Shown: positions 10,601-25,500, numbered from the stretch's first letter. The stretch is DNA of 64,000 nucleotides from Verticillium longisporum (GCA_019188255.1 JAETXT010000004.1:3720001-3784000); one strand, 5' to 3'. Notes: a model not told the origin generated them from the letters alone. Made by a program: numbers and translations.

Positions 10601-13553
10601 TTACTGCGACTTCTCGTGCTGGGTGGAGACGCGCTGCAGAGAGACAACGAAGTCCTCGAGCGAGCGCTGCTTCTGGGAGCCCTTGGGGGACTTGCCGTGC
10701 ATCATGTTGTCGAAGCCGGCGTTGTCCTGGAGGATGTAGTAGACACCGGCGCAGACGCAGAAGACACCGAAGGAGAAGATCCAGATACGGACCACGGCAA
10801 CAATGCTGGTCTGGCCGTGCTCGAACCAACCGAAGATACAGAAGAGGGTGGCGAGGATGTCGACGATGAAGATAGCACCGGACAGCTGCCACGAGGGGAT
10901 GGAAGACCAGAAGGGACCGTTGGCACGAGTGATGAAGATCAGCCAGTTCTCGGTAAGAGAGACCTGGAGGAAGACAACCTCGTCCAGGTTACCGAAGTTC
11001 TGGACGATACCACCGTTGGGGCCGTGGGCGTACATGGTGGTGACGGTGATCCAGGTGCCGATGGCGAGGACAATGCCGAGGATGACAGAGATTCCCCAAA
11101 GCTTGGGCAGGTTCCACTTGACGGGGGCCTTGCTGTAAGGAGCGTTGTCGTACGCGATGGCCAGGGTGGCGATATCGGCGAAAATGGCGATGAAGACAAC
11201 GAGCTCAATGTTCAGCGAACGGTTGAGAATGGCAATCCAGAGACCGAGGTACAGCTCCATGTGGATGGACAGAGCAATACGGTAGACAAGGTAGGAGTAC
11301 ATGCGGTGGAAAATCTGGCGGGAAGTCTTCAGGGCGTCAATGATGGCACCAAGACCAGGGGCAAGGAAGACGATATCGGCGGCAGAGCGGGCGGCGTCAG
11401 AGGCACCCTCGACGGCTGGGAGGTGTTAGCAACAGGATCGGGACTGTGGAAGAGCGAGGAGCATAAAACATACCAATACCAGTATCGGCCTTCTTCAGGG
11501 AGGGAGCATCGTTGACACCATCACCAGTCATGGCAACGAGGTAGCCACGCTGCTGGAGAATCTCGACGACGTTGTACTTGTGCTGGGGGAAGACCTCGGC
11601 GAAACCATCGGCAGCCTCAACGAAATCGTAGACCTCAGAGCCGGGCATGTCACCACCGCCACCGAGACCGAGACGGTCAGCGTTGAAGATGTTGGTACCG
11701 AGACCGAGCTGGCGGGAAGTCTCACGGGCAATGCCGACGGCGCCACCAGTAAGCAGCTGGACGGAAAGTCCAAGGTTCTTGGCCTCAAGGCCGTTGCGGG
11801 CAGTGCCGTGACGAGGGGGGTCAGAGCAGGGCATGATACCGAGAATCTCCCAGTTACCCTCACCACGCTTGCGGGCGACACCGAGCGAACGGAAACCACG
11901 GGTAGCGAACTCAGCGACCTTGTTCTTGTAGGCCATGTCGATCTCGGGGTCAAGAGGGTGGTCCTCCTCGACGGTCTTGAGGACGAAGAGAGGGGCGCCC
12001 TTCACGCAGGTGATGCGCTCACCCTGGGGAGACTGGACGACGGCGGTGACCTTCTTGGAGACGGGGTCGAAGGGGAAGAACTCGAGGACGGAGTACTTGG
12101 AGAGAACAGACTTGGCGCGGGGGTAGTAGCGAAGCGACTTGAGGAAAGCCTTGTCAATGGCATCAATGCCCTTCTTCTTGCGGGAAGCGGCCAAGCAGGC
12201 AGTGAGCATGAGGTCATCGGGCTCAACGCCAGCGACGGTGTAGGGCTCAGCGAGAGAGAGCTTGTTCTTGGTCAGGGTACCGGTCTTGTCAGAGCAGAGA
12301 ATCTCAACACCAGCCAGGGACTCAATGGCGGACAGCTTCTGGACGATGGCCTTCTTCTTGGCGAGGTAGGCGGCACCGACAGCCATGGTGGTGGTAACAA
12401 CAGCGGGAAGACCGACGGGGACACCGACGATGAGAATAGCGAGGGTGAAGCGAAGGATCTCAACAATATCGTTGGAGCGGTAGAAGCCAGAAACCCAGAC
12501 GATGAGAAGGGTGGCAACGACGAGGATCAGGAGAACAGTACCAATGCCGTTGAGGACCTCCGTGAAGTGACCAGTACCGGCGGAGGCAGCGTTGACAAGG
12601 GCAGCGGCGCGACCGACGAAGGTGGAGTCACCGGTGGCAGTGATGACAATGAAGGCCTCACCACGCTTGACAGCAGAAGAAGCGTAGCAGTTGTCGCCCT
12701 TGTGCTTGTCGACAGCGAGGGACTCGCCAGTGATGGCAGACTGATCAACCTGAAGGAAGGCATCGTCCGTGACAATGCGACCGTCGGCGGGAATGATGGT
12801 ACCATCCTCAACCTGGAGGATGTCACCGGGGACAACCTCGTGGGCCTCAACCTCCTTGAGCTGACCGTCACGGAGGACGACAGCCTTCAGGGCAAGAGTC
12901 TTCTTGAGTTCGTCGACAATGCTGCCGGCCTGGAATTCCTGGTAGAAACCAACGACGGCGTTAAGCAGGAGAAGAGCGATAATGACACCGAAATCAACCC
13001 AATCCTCGAGACCAGCAGCGAGGACGGCAGCGGCTTCCATGACGAACTGAATAGGTCCGACGAAGAACATGAACTGGAAAACGAATTAGATTGCTGAGAT
13101 CATTTGAACGACGGTGAGAGCCAATTGAACTTACAAACTTGAGGATGAGGTTCTCCTTCTCCTCCTTCATCTGGTTGGAACCGTACTTGCGGCGACGGTT
13201 GAGAACCTCAGCCTCGGTGAGACCAAGACGGGTGTCGGTAGCGAGCTGGTCCTCAGGAATGACACGGGCACCACCAACGGCGGTTTCTGGATCAATTGGC
13301 TTAGCTTGGAAACTGGGACCTGTGGACTCGGCGGTAACTAACCCTCTTCCTCGTCTTCCTCGATGTGACCGTCCTGGGACTCGAGGTCCTCGATCAGGGC
13401 GTCGATGTCCTCATCTTCGTCCTCCTCCTCCTCGACCTTGGGCTTGACGGGAGCGTCGACACCGGTGTCGAGAGGACGGTCCTTCTCCTCAAAGCGGTGG
13501 GACTCGATGGGAGTTTTGAGCGCCGGAGCGGCGGCTGAGTTCGACTCGGCCAT
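10601..13553 (-). CDS. PMA1: Plasma-membrane H+-transporting P-type ATPase
   Basis: P3A ATPase that pumps protons out of the cell and sets the membrane potential for nutrient uptake. Exons are 13553..13343, 13286..13135, 13073..11474 and 11415..10601, giving 925 residues (Neurospora PMA1 is about 920). Visible in order: acidic N-terminus ([17 protein letters not shown]), membrane helices, TGES actuator loop, phosphorylation motif [16 protein letters not shown] nucleotide-binding loop, [21 protein letters not shown] hinge, then the C-terminal helices and regulatory tail [20 protein letters not shown]. Anomaly: the normally invariant TGD motif reads TGG (residue 565, codon 11742-11744) and RHDT reads RHGT (residue 544, codon 11805-11807). 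Both are Asp to Gly by one A-to-G change in otherwise canonical sequence. If real the pump would probably be inactive, so sequence error or an inactive paralogue must be considered. The minus-strand leader is strongly CT-rich, as in highly expressed fungal genes. Confidence 0.97.
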
Positions 13554-16500
13554 GGCGAAAGATTTCGCGGTTGTATGCGTCTATAGCAATGAGGTGGTCG
13601 AATGCAGTGTAGGGGGTAGACTCGAAAGCTCAAACGCTTTGGTGGTGGGGGACTCTAGGTATTTGTAGTAGGTCCGGTGGGTCGAACAGGTTCTTAAGGT
13701 TCGAGGGCTGAGCTTGCGAGCAGGGCCTAGGAATATTCGGAGATTGCTAGGTTTGTTGCGAACAACAACACGCGCTGGGTGGGGAGTGGAGAGTGTCGAG
13801 GCGACGAACGAAGAGTGGGGAGAGGTCTATCACCGCACGAATGTGAAGAGCAAACGTAAAGGAAGCCTTCGTGGGTGAAGAGAGAAAGGGAAGGAAGGGG
13901 AGAAGGAAGGAGGAAGGAAGGCTCTTTAAAAACGAAAGCAAGAGGCAGGCGATGGACAACAAGCGGGCGGCGTGGGACTGTGAGGTGTAAGTGAGAGTGG
14001 GTACAGCTCACGGGATGGGTGCGGGTGCACGACACGAGCGGCAACAGTGAAGGGCGGAAGCAGCGATGGGCATTGGGGGGATGGATGGGGGTGGGAACGG
14101 GGGTGGGAGAGACGAGGGCACGGCGACGAGGCAGGCAAGACCGACCAGGACCAGACCAGAACCAAGCGGGACCTAGCAACAACGGAAGAGAACGAGCGTC
14201 GAGGAATACGCCGGCGATCTGTCCGGGCGTGGAAGGCACAGAGGTGAGGTGAGCGAGCGTCCCAGGCAAGGGAACCCACCGAGCCGAAAGCGACTTTTTT
14301 TTTTTCCTCTCTCACTCTGGAGCTGGGGGAAGGGGGGGTCTCTGCAAGCCCGGGCTAGAGCCGTCTCTACGAGGTGCTACAAACGGATACCAGGCACACA
14401 AGCTCCCACGATCGGCTTGGGGCCGTCTTGGTTGGCCTAGGAAGGTACCCCAGAGTGAATGTCAGGTACCTTGGCCTGCATGCCACCCGGGTGGGTTCCA
14501 CAAATTCCTCACGCCCACAGTGCCTGTGTCGTTGCCCAGGAAGCTATCGCATCGGTGCTGCCCCGAGGCAAAACAATTGCCCGCAAGCAGCCCACGAATG
14601 AGGGCAAGGGAGAACCACAGTAGCGCACGTAGCTCCCGAGAAGCTCCTACGGGTCCGAGGACTGGCGAGCGCGAGGGTTCAAGCTCCAGCTGCGAACTAG
14701 GTGAGCTTGGGGGCCAGCATGGCCAATGACGACGTCTGTAGTCCAGGGCCAGGGTGGGGGGGTCATGCCACCAACTCCCCACAGGGCGACACAGTGTTGA
14801 ACACGGTCCAACGGCGAGAAACATTGGATCACTGCACGATCATTTCTGCGCGCATTTCAGACCAGACGTAAACATCCATGGGTCATGACTATGACAGGGC
14901 CCACTCTGACCACACTTCTCTCAAAGGGTGAGCCGGCAGAAAGGCAGCGCGAGCGCCGCGCGTGGGGCTCGCGGCGTGGTGTGGAGCGTGCCCTGATGTG
15001 GGTCCCCCTGCAGAGCAGCTTTGCAGGGAGCCAGGATCTGGGATGAAGAGCAGAGGCCAGGGCCAGGGCCAGACAGGGATGGGGGGTGCTCTCGTCGCTG
15101 GTGGATGGAGCCGCTCGCTCGCCATCGCCCCAGAGAAAAAAACAGGAGACGAAGCGGCCCTGGATGAGTCGGCTGCGTTACTTGACTTGGCACACAGCGC
15201 ACTGTGCTTCACGTCGGGCTGCCGCGGCTCGTTCCAAGCCTTCTAAGCCCATCGTCGACGCCGATGATGGTCCAGACAGGCCTTTGTCGGGTGCTGTCAC
15301 TAGAGTTTACGAGTGAGTTTTCTCGCCGTGAGAGGTGGCAGCCCAGTGCGAGGCAGAAGTCTCTTTTTCCGCCCATCTGTCTCCTCGATGCCCGTTTTTT
15401 TTTATGTGCGCGATTTTACTCGTTGTATTCTTTACCCCGTGCCTACCTCCGTGTCGCACGAAAATATGAGGGTGCTTCAAGTCCATGTTTTGTATATGAC
15501 GACAGCCATAGCTCGTTCTCGTCCTCGGGTCCCAGGGCAACCGGCAAGCAAGACGAACAATGGGCATGCTATCCGTCCTATCCTCGCCTTTTCCTTCCCG
15601 TCGCACATCGCACTCGACAACTCCGGTCTGGCGGTCAGCAAAGCCAAGCAGGCGCCCATCCATCTCGAGGCAAGCTCCATCGTTTCGGCTTTCGTTCTCG
15701 TGTCTCCACGCTTTGTCCATCGTTCCCGTGAGCTGCACCGAAGGAGCTTCTCGAAACGACTACTTTGTCGCTCGTCCCGAGCCAATTGGGACTTCCGATA
15801 TTGTCAATTGTGACCTTTTCTCGTTTTTTTTCTCGCACACCAATAGGTCTCTTGTTCGAAGACGTGGCCATTGAGGTGTTTGTTGGTTCCGACCACTGAC
15901 AGTTATGCCTCATACGTAGAAAGTCCATCCACAGAGGTAGAGGTCATCACCAACCCTTGCATCTTGACGTCTGGGGAAACACCCTACATGTACACGGGTA
16001 GCTGGACAATGGCCCATCTAATCCCTTCCACAATCATCGGTGGCAAAAGGTTGGACAGACGCCAGCCCTGCAGCAAGCCATATCAAGGGTTTCGCGGGGG
16101 CCAAGGCTTGTGCTCGCCTTGGGGGCAACAAGCCAAGAACACAGGGACCGATCGTGCACACCCCATTCTGTGGTTTGCTGGACACTTTTGACTCTCAGTC
16201 GTCATTCAACTGCGCGCGTTGGACGAACAAGGTCACAGGCCTCAAGCACCAAGCGCACACGTCCCTTTTCGCACTTCGTTTCTGGCTTACACCCTTCGTC
16301 CATAACGCAATAAGCTTTTCCGGGCCTCACATCCCAAAACTCGGCTGTCGGTCGAAGGCGACAGCCCGGGATCTCCCATGCAGCCAGGCCCATCCCAGAC
16401 TAGCGCGTTGGATTTGCCCCGGTTTTGGCTCTGGCAGCCAATTGGCAGCGCTGCAGCACATCGGGAAGGCGTGGGATAAATCGGGTTCATCTTAGAGTGG

Positions 16501-19500
16501 AAGGCGCCAGACACTTGAAATCATCAAGACACTGTGCCTGGGATGCATGCTTCCTTCCCCCCTGGGCCACGCTGACTCCGGTTTCCCCCCATTCTTTCGT
16601 CCGAGCAGAGCAGGATTGGGAAGTTGCGAGCAGCGAGCAATGGGCAGCAGCAGCCAACGGCCAGTGGACAGTAGGCAGTGGATAGCACTTACCTAGACAG
16701 TGGACCAGGTAGCCAGCGCCTGCAGGTGCGATGCATTCCCCAAACCACAATTCCCCGAATCCCTCATTGCTCCGTGCTCCGTGCCCCCAAGAACCCACTT
16801 GAAGCTCGGCTGTCACCCATCGAAAGCATCCATCTATCCGTACAATCCATCCTTTTACCCCTTCCATCGTCACCCTCACGCCTTCAAAACCCCCGTTGAG
16901 GCTTCAACCAGAGACATCCAGGGCGAGCAAGACATTCGTGACCCACGGTGATGGGACCTCGGCTCTGTGACGACGGCGGCTTGCTGTTTGCAACCATTAC
17001 TTGACCATTTGCAAATCTACAGCCTCACCGAACCTGTCAGGCTCCGCCGAAACAGCCAGTTTCCAGCTCCTGGCGATCAGGACCGGTTTTTCGACAAAGG
17101 ATGCCTTGCGGCGACAGGCTTGCCTTAGTCATGTCCGCTCCCGTCTGACTCTCTCATTACTGTTTGTTCTCCAATTCGCCCTCCACAACCTTCCCACGAG
17201 ACCAACATGATCCCTGGTACTGCTACTCCCGGGCCGCCGCCATCAAGTCTGCAAGCGATAGCCGACACACAAGTGGCCCCGTTCCTACCCTGGTCCCCAG
17301 CCTTTCGAATAGAATTGTGCATGGGGGCGGCGTGCACCCCTACCTGCAACCTACGACCCGCGACCTGCACCCCCCCTTCCAACGGGCAGGTAGACAGCTC
17401 TTATATTAGGGCGCCAGTCTCACCATCCAAAGCGTGGGCGCCTGTGTGCCCGCGTGCACGGGTCCTCGATTGACCGATGCAGCGCTGTACGCGCCTCGAC
17501 ATGCTGTGCTGTGCTATGTGCGGCGCCTCAGTGCGCCATCCTCAGCTGTGCTTTCGGCCAGGCCAGGCCTGCTCCAGCTCTCTCCAGAGCACCGTGACAG
17601 AGCTCCCTCCCCGTCTTGGCCCCATCTCCCAAGCCTTCCAGAAGCGGCTATGAATGTGCCATCAGACGAAGAGCACATAATTGCCTCGTTGTCGCACGAC
17701 CAGTGGCCGCCAATGGCGCACCATGTTCTCGCCCTCTTGGTCCTCTGCTGGCTGCCCGACCCTGCGAATAGCATCAATCGTAAACAATATTGGCAGCATG
17801 GTCTGGAATTGGCTAAGAGCTGCGCTCCTCATCGTCCAGGCCGCACAGCCGCTTCGCGCGTGACGAAATGCTCGCTGCATTGGGTTCGATGTGCCGACCA
17901 CGGTCCCGTTCGCGCGTCGCAATCAGGGACACCAGGGGGTCACCTCCATTGGTCTCCAAAAGTCGCGGCTATTACGGCCTTGTCCCTTGCTCTAGCGGTC
18001 AACTACGTCAGGCCAGCGTGAGGTTTTTCTATGGGTCACGGCATACGGCCAGTGTCGGAGGGACTCGGCCTGTCCCAATTCGCGAGTGCGCTTGGCATGG
18101 CGATGGGGCAATTCCATGGGCTTCATCTCTAGTCCCTCCACCGAAGCGCCGACAAGGCTAGTAACAGTCGGTCAATATGACTGTTGTTCCTGGTGTTGTC
18201 CATCGTTGTTCCCGTCGTCGTCGCATTTGCCTCGCGTGCCCTGAGACAGTGCTTGGACCGAGACGATGAACAATAAAACAAACAAAACTAAGAAAGTAGG
18301 TCCCCCGCCGCTGCCTTCACCTTACCCAGGCTCAAAGTACAAGTTCTCAAGGGCACAAGCACAACACCAGGCGGAGCACAACAAGGATAGGCACAGGATA
18401 GCACAACACAGCACAACACAGTACAGAGGAATGTGCACCTTCGGAGGTGATTCTTGAGAGCACCTCGAGGACGCCGACTCATCCGTGCAACCCTTATTCA
18501 CAGCATTCGGTGCCATTGCTCATTTCGTTGCGGATCCAGCGACCACCGAGAGGCAAATCACCCCGGGACACCTGGCGCTACCCGCACCTTACCAGGGCCA
18601 AAACAAACAACAAGAGTCGCAAACTCGCCGACTCTGATCTCCGAATTGTCGCCGCAATGGCCCCCGGACGTCGGTCGGATTGTTGAATCTCAGTGCCGTG
18701 TATCCCGTCCAACTCCGTCCGTAGTATCTCGGGCCTGCCGTGTCGTGTTCGTGTACACACAGCACCGCACCTACAGCCGAGATCCTTGCACCACGCCTCA
18801 CAGAGACGGCACAAGTATGTGCAGCACCAGAATAGGAGGTAGCTACGTACTGGCGTGCAGCTTGCAGAAGAGCGGTGGCCCAATTCGGCCCAAAAGCCCC
18901 ACCCCAGAGGCTTCCAAGGCTTCTAGAAAAATTTTGACGAGCCATTATCCCGTCGTGTCAAGTGTACTTCACCGAAATCTGAACCCGGCCTAACATGATC
19001 GTCTTGCTTCCTTCGTATGGGGCTTCCCGAAGTGCGTTTCTCTTCTTTGTGACCCCGTCAGCCTCGGCTTCTCGAAACTTTTTTTGCCCCTCGACAAACA
19101 TCATCAACACAAGCCTGTTAGATGCGTGACAGAATCTTCCATTTATTTATTTTTGCCTCAGTGACGTCCTTCGGCGCCCCATGGCTTATTATCGCGGTCG
19201 GTGCTGAACCTGGGTTTGGAGCTTTGACAAACGGCACGGTGTCTTTACGAAATGGCAATCAACAGGATTTCATGGTAAGGTAACCTATGTGAGGGATTTG
19301 ATATTCTCGCCAGCGGATTGGCCCCCAAGCCCAGAACGGTATCACCCCTTGCGACGGCCGTCAGGCATACTCGGTCTCTTATTTGTACTGTGTGCCGCTT
19401 TCCCGCGTCACCCACATCGACAATCGATGGGTCATCCTGGCACCGAATGCCCTTAGTCGCACTGGTTCCTGGATTTGTTCGTCCCCTTACCCCACCGATC

Positions 19501-22500
19501 GGCTACTGGGGTCGACAGCATTCGCTGGCTGGCGACCAAGTTTTCTCCAACCGCCTGCCTGCCCGCCTTGAAACGAGACCGGCGTTGGCCCATGTACCGT
19601 AGCCGGTCGCCACCCGGGATATTCTCTCTCGACGTTCGTGATGTCGGCCGAGTCAGCGCTTTTGCCACGAGATGGACTCTTTCGTCACCCGTGTCCGATG
19701 CCGCAGAGTCGGTGAGTGAGTACAGTAACGGGTGCTCCAATGGGGACAACGGCGGCGATAACCTCACCGCGCATTGTGTCCGAGTGACACTTGCTGGGGC
19801 CCCCGTTCTTACTGTTCACGGTATCAATGAGGTCGACTTGACATGCCTTTTTGATCGACACTTCATGGACTGTAGTCCCTTTTTTTTAGTCACATGCTGG
19901 TGGGAACGGGCCTGTTCACAAGGCCAAGCAGTCGCACGATGGCAAGCTGCGAGGGCCATGCGGCGATATTTCCGTACTCAGCCTGTATCATTGGAACTCG
20001 CAACGTTGCTGATCCTCGCGACGTGACCTTCGATTGACACAACTGTATTTGCCGGCAGTTCTCCGACGCGCCACCGACGACAACGGGGCTAGTTGACGCT
20101 CCCCAGCTTTGCGAGTCGTGGACGGTCAGTCCGCCGCCTTGGACATGTCAGCAAAGGTACAAGACGCACTGCGTTAACACCTAGCCTTTACCAATGCAAC
20201 AGGGCCGATTCCGCCATTGAAGACCGATCGGGATTTTTTTTTCGTTCCACGTGTTGATTTCCCCCCCCCCTTTGTCTCCAGCTCCCAGAAGCGCCAATTG
20301 TGAAGCCCTCGCCAATCCCGTGTTGCTGGTAACCGTCGGCGATGACACGCTGCCGGCCGACTCATCAGAGTAGGCAATCAGCATTCCGCACGCCGACTTG
20401 GCCGTTCTGTTATCCAGGGCTATTAACGAGCAAGCACTACTGGTTGAGAAATGTCAAACCCTGCTGATTCGACTGACCGACTCCCCCCCCAGGGCCAAAG
20501 GTGAGACAGTGACCAACTAGCCAGGAATCAAATCGAGACTGGTCGTTGTTGAACCCTGCCAAGGTCGTGGGAGTGGCCACAGCCGAGACGGTCGCATTGC
20601 ATCGCATCGCATCGTCATTCATCTTCATCATTGCTATTGCCTTCCTCGTCCCCCTTCCAGGCACCCCGGCCCTTGACCCTGACGCCCCCGGATATTGGCA
20701 CTATCCACAAAGATATCGCCTATGGAGCTCCGTGCGAATTGTGTAAATGGGGCGATTGAGGACTGTTTGTTTACACTGCTGGCGAGACAGCTGGTCGAGA
20801 GAGGGAGTGGGATTGTGTTTTTGCTGTCTGTGGAAATTACCTCAATCTCTTTTCTGCCTAGAAAAGCGATTAATCGCTCAGGCGCGGTTGTGCCTGTCGA
20901 TCGCCAAGGCCGAAGGGAGAATTAGTCCAACAGCCGTATGAGAAGCCAATTCTGTCCGTCCGCTGCGACCGTGGTGTCGAGATTTGCCATTCGCGAAACG
21001 TAAAGATAGGCGTGTCCGGCGAAACTTGTCTTTCTTTGTTTGCCTCGCTCGCCCCTACCTCCCGCCCCTCCACCACGACTGTCGAGTTTTCTTGGAGGGT
21101 CAATCAAGCCTGAAACAGAGGGACGGCAACTTCGAAACCTGCGATCTAGGGCTCTTGGTCCTCGTCCTCGTTTACGTGGGATTCGGGCATCCTCCCGGGG
21201 GCTGGTGGCTTCGTAGCGTGGGACGCGATGGCGACGTGATGAGGCACGGGGCGCCCGAGCCCTGTGGTTCTTTTCGCGGACGCAAGCCCTGTCTGTCTGT
21301 CGGTCCTGTCAGCCTTGGTTGCTGAGGCCACCGCTGATCCGGCGTGACTCGGACACGGGGTTGGCCTTTGTTTCTATCCTACAATCCTGCGACGTCCGTC
21401 CATGTCGCTTACTGAGGGCTGTTCCTTGCCCGTGAGCCCTGGGGTATAGGGCCGAGCTTTGAAGGGAAGCCTTCTTCATGATGCCGTGTTCACCCGTCGC
21501 CCTCGGCCGCCGCGCGCCGCCGCTGTGCCCGCAACCGAAAACTTGCGAAACAACCATCATCAAACAAGAGGGGACGCAAAACACATGGCTCCATCCGTCT
21601 ACCTGCATCCGGCATTTCCAATCAGGCTCTCGTATAGCTCCCCACGAACGTCCGACTGGAATGCTGGGCTTTTTTGTTCTTCAGCTCAGTGGCATCATGA
21701 GGGTCAAATCGAGGCATGTCGTTGAATTGCCCGTCTGTTTCGCCAAGTCGCCTCGAGTACGCTCTGCCCTCGGGTTCGCCAAGAATGAGTTCCAAGCCTT
21801 GGCCTGCGCGCACCAAGCTTTCTTGGACCGCGAATCCCCCATACATCAATGTGCTTGGCTGTGGGAGGAGTTGTTCTTTTTTAAAGGGTGCCTGCAGTGC
21901 TCCTGCTTGGTGTTTTGCAAATTGTCCATTCGTGACCATAGAAGGTGTCCCGCATTGCGTAGCGCAAAGTTGTCTGTACGGCTTGTATCATGACATGTTG
22001 CAGAAGGTGGGATCGCGTCTGCTTCACAAGGTGCCAGTACGCACAGAACGGATTTGTTTTCTCCACATCGCCTGGCATCCTTCTGCGTCGGTGTGGGCAA
22101 TCATTTTTTGAGTTTGTTTCAATCCGATGTGAGCGCCGGCCCCGCCCGTGTGAGGCTTTGTCTGGTCTTTTTGAAGGGGTGTGCTCATTCATGCGACAGC
22201 CCGAATGATGGGGAGGACAGCATGGCTGTGCCGGGCTGTCATGTTTCGGGCTGTGTATGTTAATTTTGACGTCGTTGGGAGAGCGCACAGTAGACGGGAG
22301 TGTCTCGTGCAAACTACGATGGATGGAATGTTTCTGTGCTCATTCATGATGTTGGCTAGCACTCACTGTCTGAGGATCACGACGGGAAGGGGGGGGTTGC
22401 TGATTTGCGATACTGCTTGCGATGACTGTAATGCGTGACCACCGAACTCAATCCGAGCATCGATTCCCTTTGATCCTCATCCCGCGATAGTCTGGCTCGC

Positions 22501-25500
22501 AGGGACGACTCTGCCAAGAGATTTCTGCTTCACCTGCGGTGAGTGCTCACTCTCAAGTCATCCTGGTTCGTGTTGAGGGGGTTGGCACTGGGCGTCTCAC
22601 GTCTAAGCCTCGCCCTGTGTCTCGGCGACATTGATCTTGGCAAAATAAGGTGCGTGACGCTCTACCCTGCCGCTCTCTCTCCTCTCGTCCCCTCCCCCCT
22701 CCGATCGATGGGCATGTGATTACGATGGGGAAGGGCGATGGGAGAAGTAGATCTCTTTGGTAATGTTCGTGACTGTCCTGCGTATCGGCGTGTTCGGAAT
22801 AGTGAAACGTGGGGGAATGGCAGATACCCAAGGTAAGTCATGTGAAGGGAGAGCCTACTGGGTGGATCTGATCTGCGGGCGATTATCATCTCTCTCTCTC
22901 GTCAGGGCTATAAGGGTGGAGGGTTTATTGGGGAGTTTGTAGATCTAGAGAGTGCTTGGCGGCGATAGTTGGGGTTCACCACATTTGATGATGTGTTATT
23001 TCGATAGGCCCCCCTTTGGATGATCAGAGGGGGGGGACGGCGGCGCGTCCGATCTGGACTTGGCCAGTGAATTCCAGCGGCCATTGTCGGAGGTTCATTT
23101 TTTAAAGGGGATTTCCTGACTGCGGCGCGGACCGCGACAGCGATGACGGTGCGGACGACGTGTCCGAGACGACTGGTGCATGTGCGGTGTGAAGATGTCT
23201 GATCGGCAGACTCGGATCGTAACTCATGTGTTGGCGGTGGAGATACGGTCGCTGAGACGTCATGAGCTGCGATTAACGACAGCTCTGCGGAAAATAAAGA
23301 AACTCTCTGCAGAGAGCAGATCTGTTCTGGTTGAATTCTTTTGGCGCTGCAAATAACATATCGGGGGGCAGCAGGCCAGTCTGGTTGTATTTTTACTTCA
23401 TGTCAATATTCGTAACCGTCATGTGTTGAACGTTGCCAGTACCACAGAACTCATGTCGATTGGAATATCCTACCTGGCGTGGGAAACACTCACTCTTGTT
23501 TCTCAGAATCAAATATTGCGATACTGATGTGATCTGCGTCGTTCACGTCGTGAGTTCGGAGCGGAATCGCATTGTCATGAACTTGCGAAAGTCGTGATAT
23601 ACATTAAATGTCGTGAGCCGAATTTGAATAGCAGACACAGCACGAATTCAGGATAGAGCAAATACAATTTCCTTCGCTTGTTACTTATATTATTCAGTAT
23701 TGGTTTAAATGTGTTCCATGTATATATTTGTCATGCAACGTGGATGCTGGGCGTGACGGGTTCATCTAGCAGGACACACCACATCATTTCTATAGCAGGA
23801 TCGTTAATCCCATGATACTGCTCACGTCTTACCTGACACCGGTACCATGGTTGGCATGCTTTTACCAATAGTTTCTCTCCGGTACTCCTAGTTCAGCACG
23901 CGACTATCAAGGTGCCGAGTGATGAAAATGAATTGTTCTTTGAAAGTACCGAAGACGTGCTGGCCTGAGATACTGAAGCTGCCGACTTGCTCACCGACAT
24001 GTACACACAAACACTTGGAAAGTCTTTGATACATCGAAAGCATATGACCACTGAGTTACAACGCTGAGGTGTGTCCGATGCTCGGTAGAATTTACCTTGT
24101 GCGCCCCCGTCAGGGTGTGCTACCTGCAGCACCGTGAAGCTTCTTTAGCTCGGGAGGTGAATGCCACGGCCCAACTATAGCTAACAAGGCTACCAAGTGC
24201 TTCTTTCATACATCCTAGCTAGAGTTCGTGAGTACTCCGAAAACCCAATATGTTCCGAGATTGTCCGCCAAGGACAAGTAGAGCAGGGTAAGGGCAAATT
24301 AGAAGCTTGCTTTCCCATGAGTTATCCGCTCTTCCAGACCACAGATGGCTGAGAAAACCACAGCTAACCTATGATTTTGATTACTATTTAGACTGATCCC
24401 GAGAAGACGAGCCAATGGCTCGCTTTGTGTTCGAACCCTGGGCTGTCACATTATGAGTGTCTTCCGACGAACAGGACCGAAACACCGACGATACAAACAA
24501 CCGGGTCAGGTGAACGGTAATGAATAGCATACTTCGACACGCTTCAGCCATATCGAATTAGCACAGTGAAGAGTATCAGACTTCTACAGCTGAGGAACCT
24601 GCAAGAGTACACGAGATATCTCACTTCACCTCTGCCAGACAGCCCTCCCCAGCTACAACATGACAAAGCCCAGAAGCTTGGACGGAAAAGAGATCTCTGG
24701 TAGAGCAACGTACCAACTGTCGTGTATCTACTGGGCGTCAGCAGAGAACAGATTCAGAAGAAACTCACGCGTCAGACCAGACATTTGGGCTCCGAGCATG
24801 GGTTGCCCGTTGAAGCCTCTCCCGATGTCAGCCGAAGCTGGAGATTCGACCTGATGAGCAGTGTCTGGTTCGTGTATTTCTAGTTATGTATCACAGCCAA
24901 TCCTCCGAGTACTGTTTTAACGGTTCTTCGTCTGTTGCTTGTAACGTGGCAGAGAAACACTACGAGCATAGTCCTTCCACAGAGGTCAACTAGCTCGCCA
25001 ATGGAATATAGGCCTTGTATCGATGGCACATGTAGCATGTTGAACTGAGTAAGAAGTAAGCAATCTTTGCACTTCTCCCCACTGACACTTGAGAGATGAA
25101 AGACTAGATACGCACGAGTGTTCGGGACCCGTTGAAGCCATGCCCCCAGGTGAATAGAGGGTGATGAAGAACCTCATATTGTCCTTCAACAGCAGCTTTC
25201 CAGGTGAGCGATGACCCAACCAAGCCGGCTATGGCATATCCAGCATCACTCCATCATCTTCAGCAGGTTCACTAGCAACTTGACATCAACGCCGAGAGCC
25301 CTGCGATTGAGCGACGTTCAGCGCCAACGGTGAGCACGACGGCATGACGAGGGCAGCCAGACCAGCGACCGCAGCTGAGCCATCAGTGGCCTGGCAAGTA
25401 GCTGCCTGCATGTTCCCTCTGACCCATGTGGTGTGAGTATACGTCTAACTTTATGGTCTCAGCGTGATTCTCAACGACATACCAACAATATTCATGTACG

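Noticed and set aside
11580..13097. 505-codon open frame on the plus strand
   Set aside because: It is exactly antisense to PMA1 exon 3 and consists of Asp/Gly/Glu-rich sequence expected from the complement of GC-biased codons.
17434..18021. 195-codon open frame in the gene desert
   Set aside because: No domain, signal peptide pattern or intron structure that I recognise; overlaps other equally good frames. Transcript data would be decisive.
24418..24491. tRNA-Met-like sequence on the minus strand (CTCATAA loop, GGTTCGAA box)
   Set aside because: Acceptor, anticodon and T stems do not pair properly; at most a decayed tRNA copy. A covariance-model scan would settle it.
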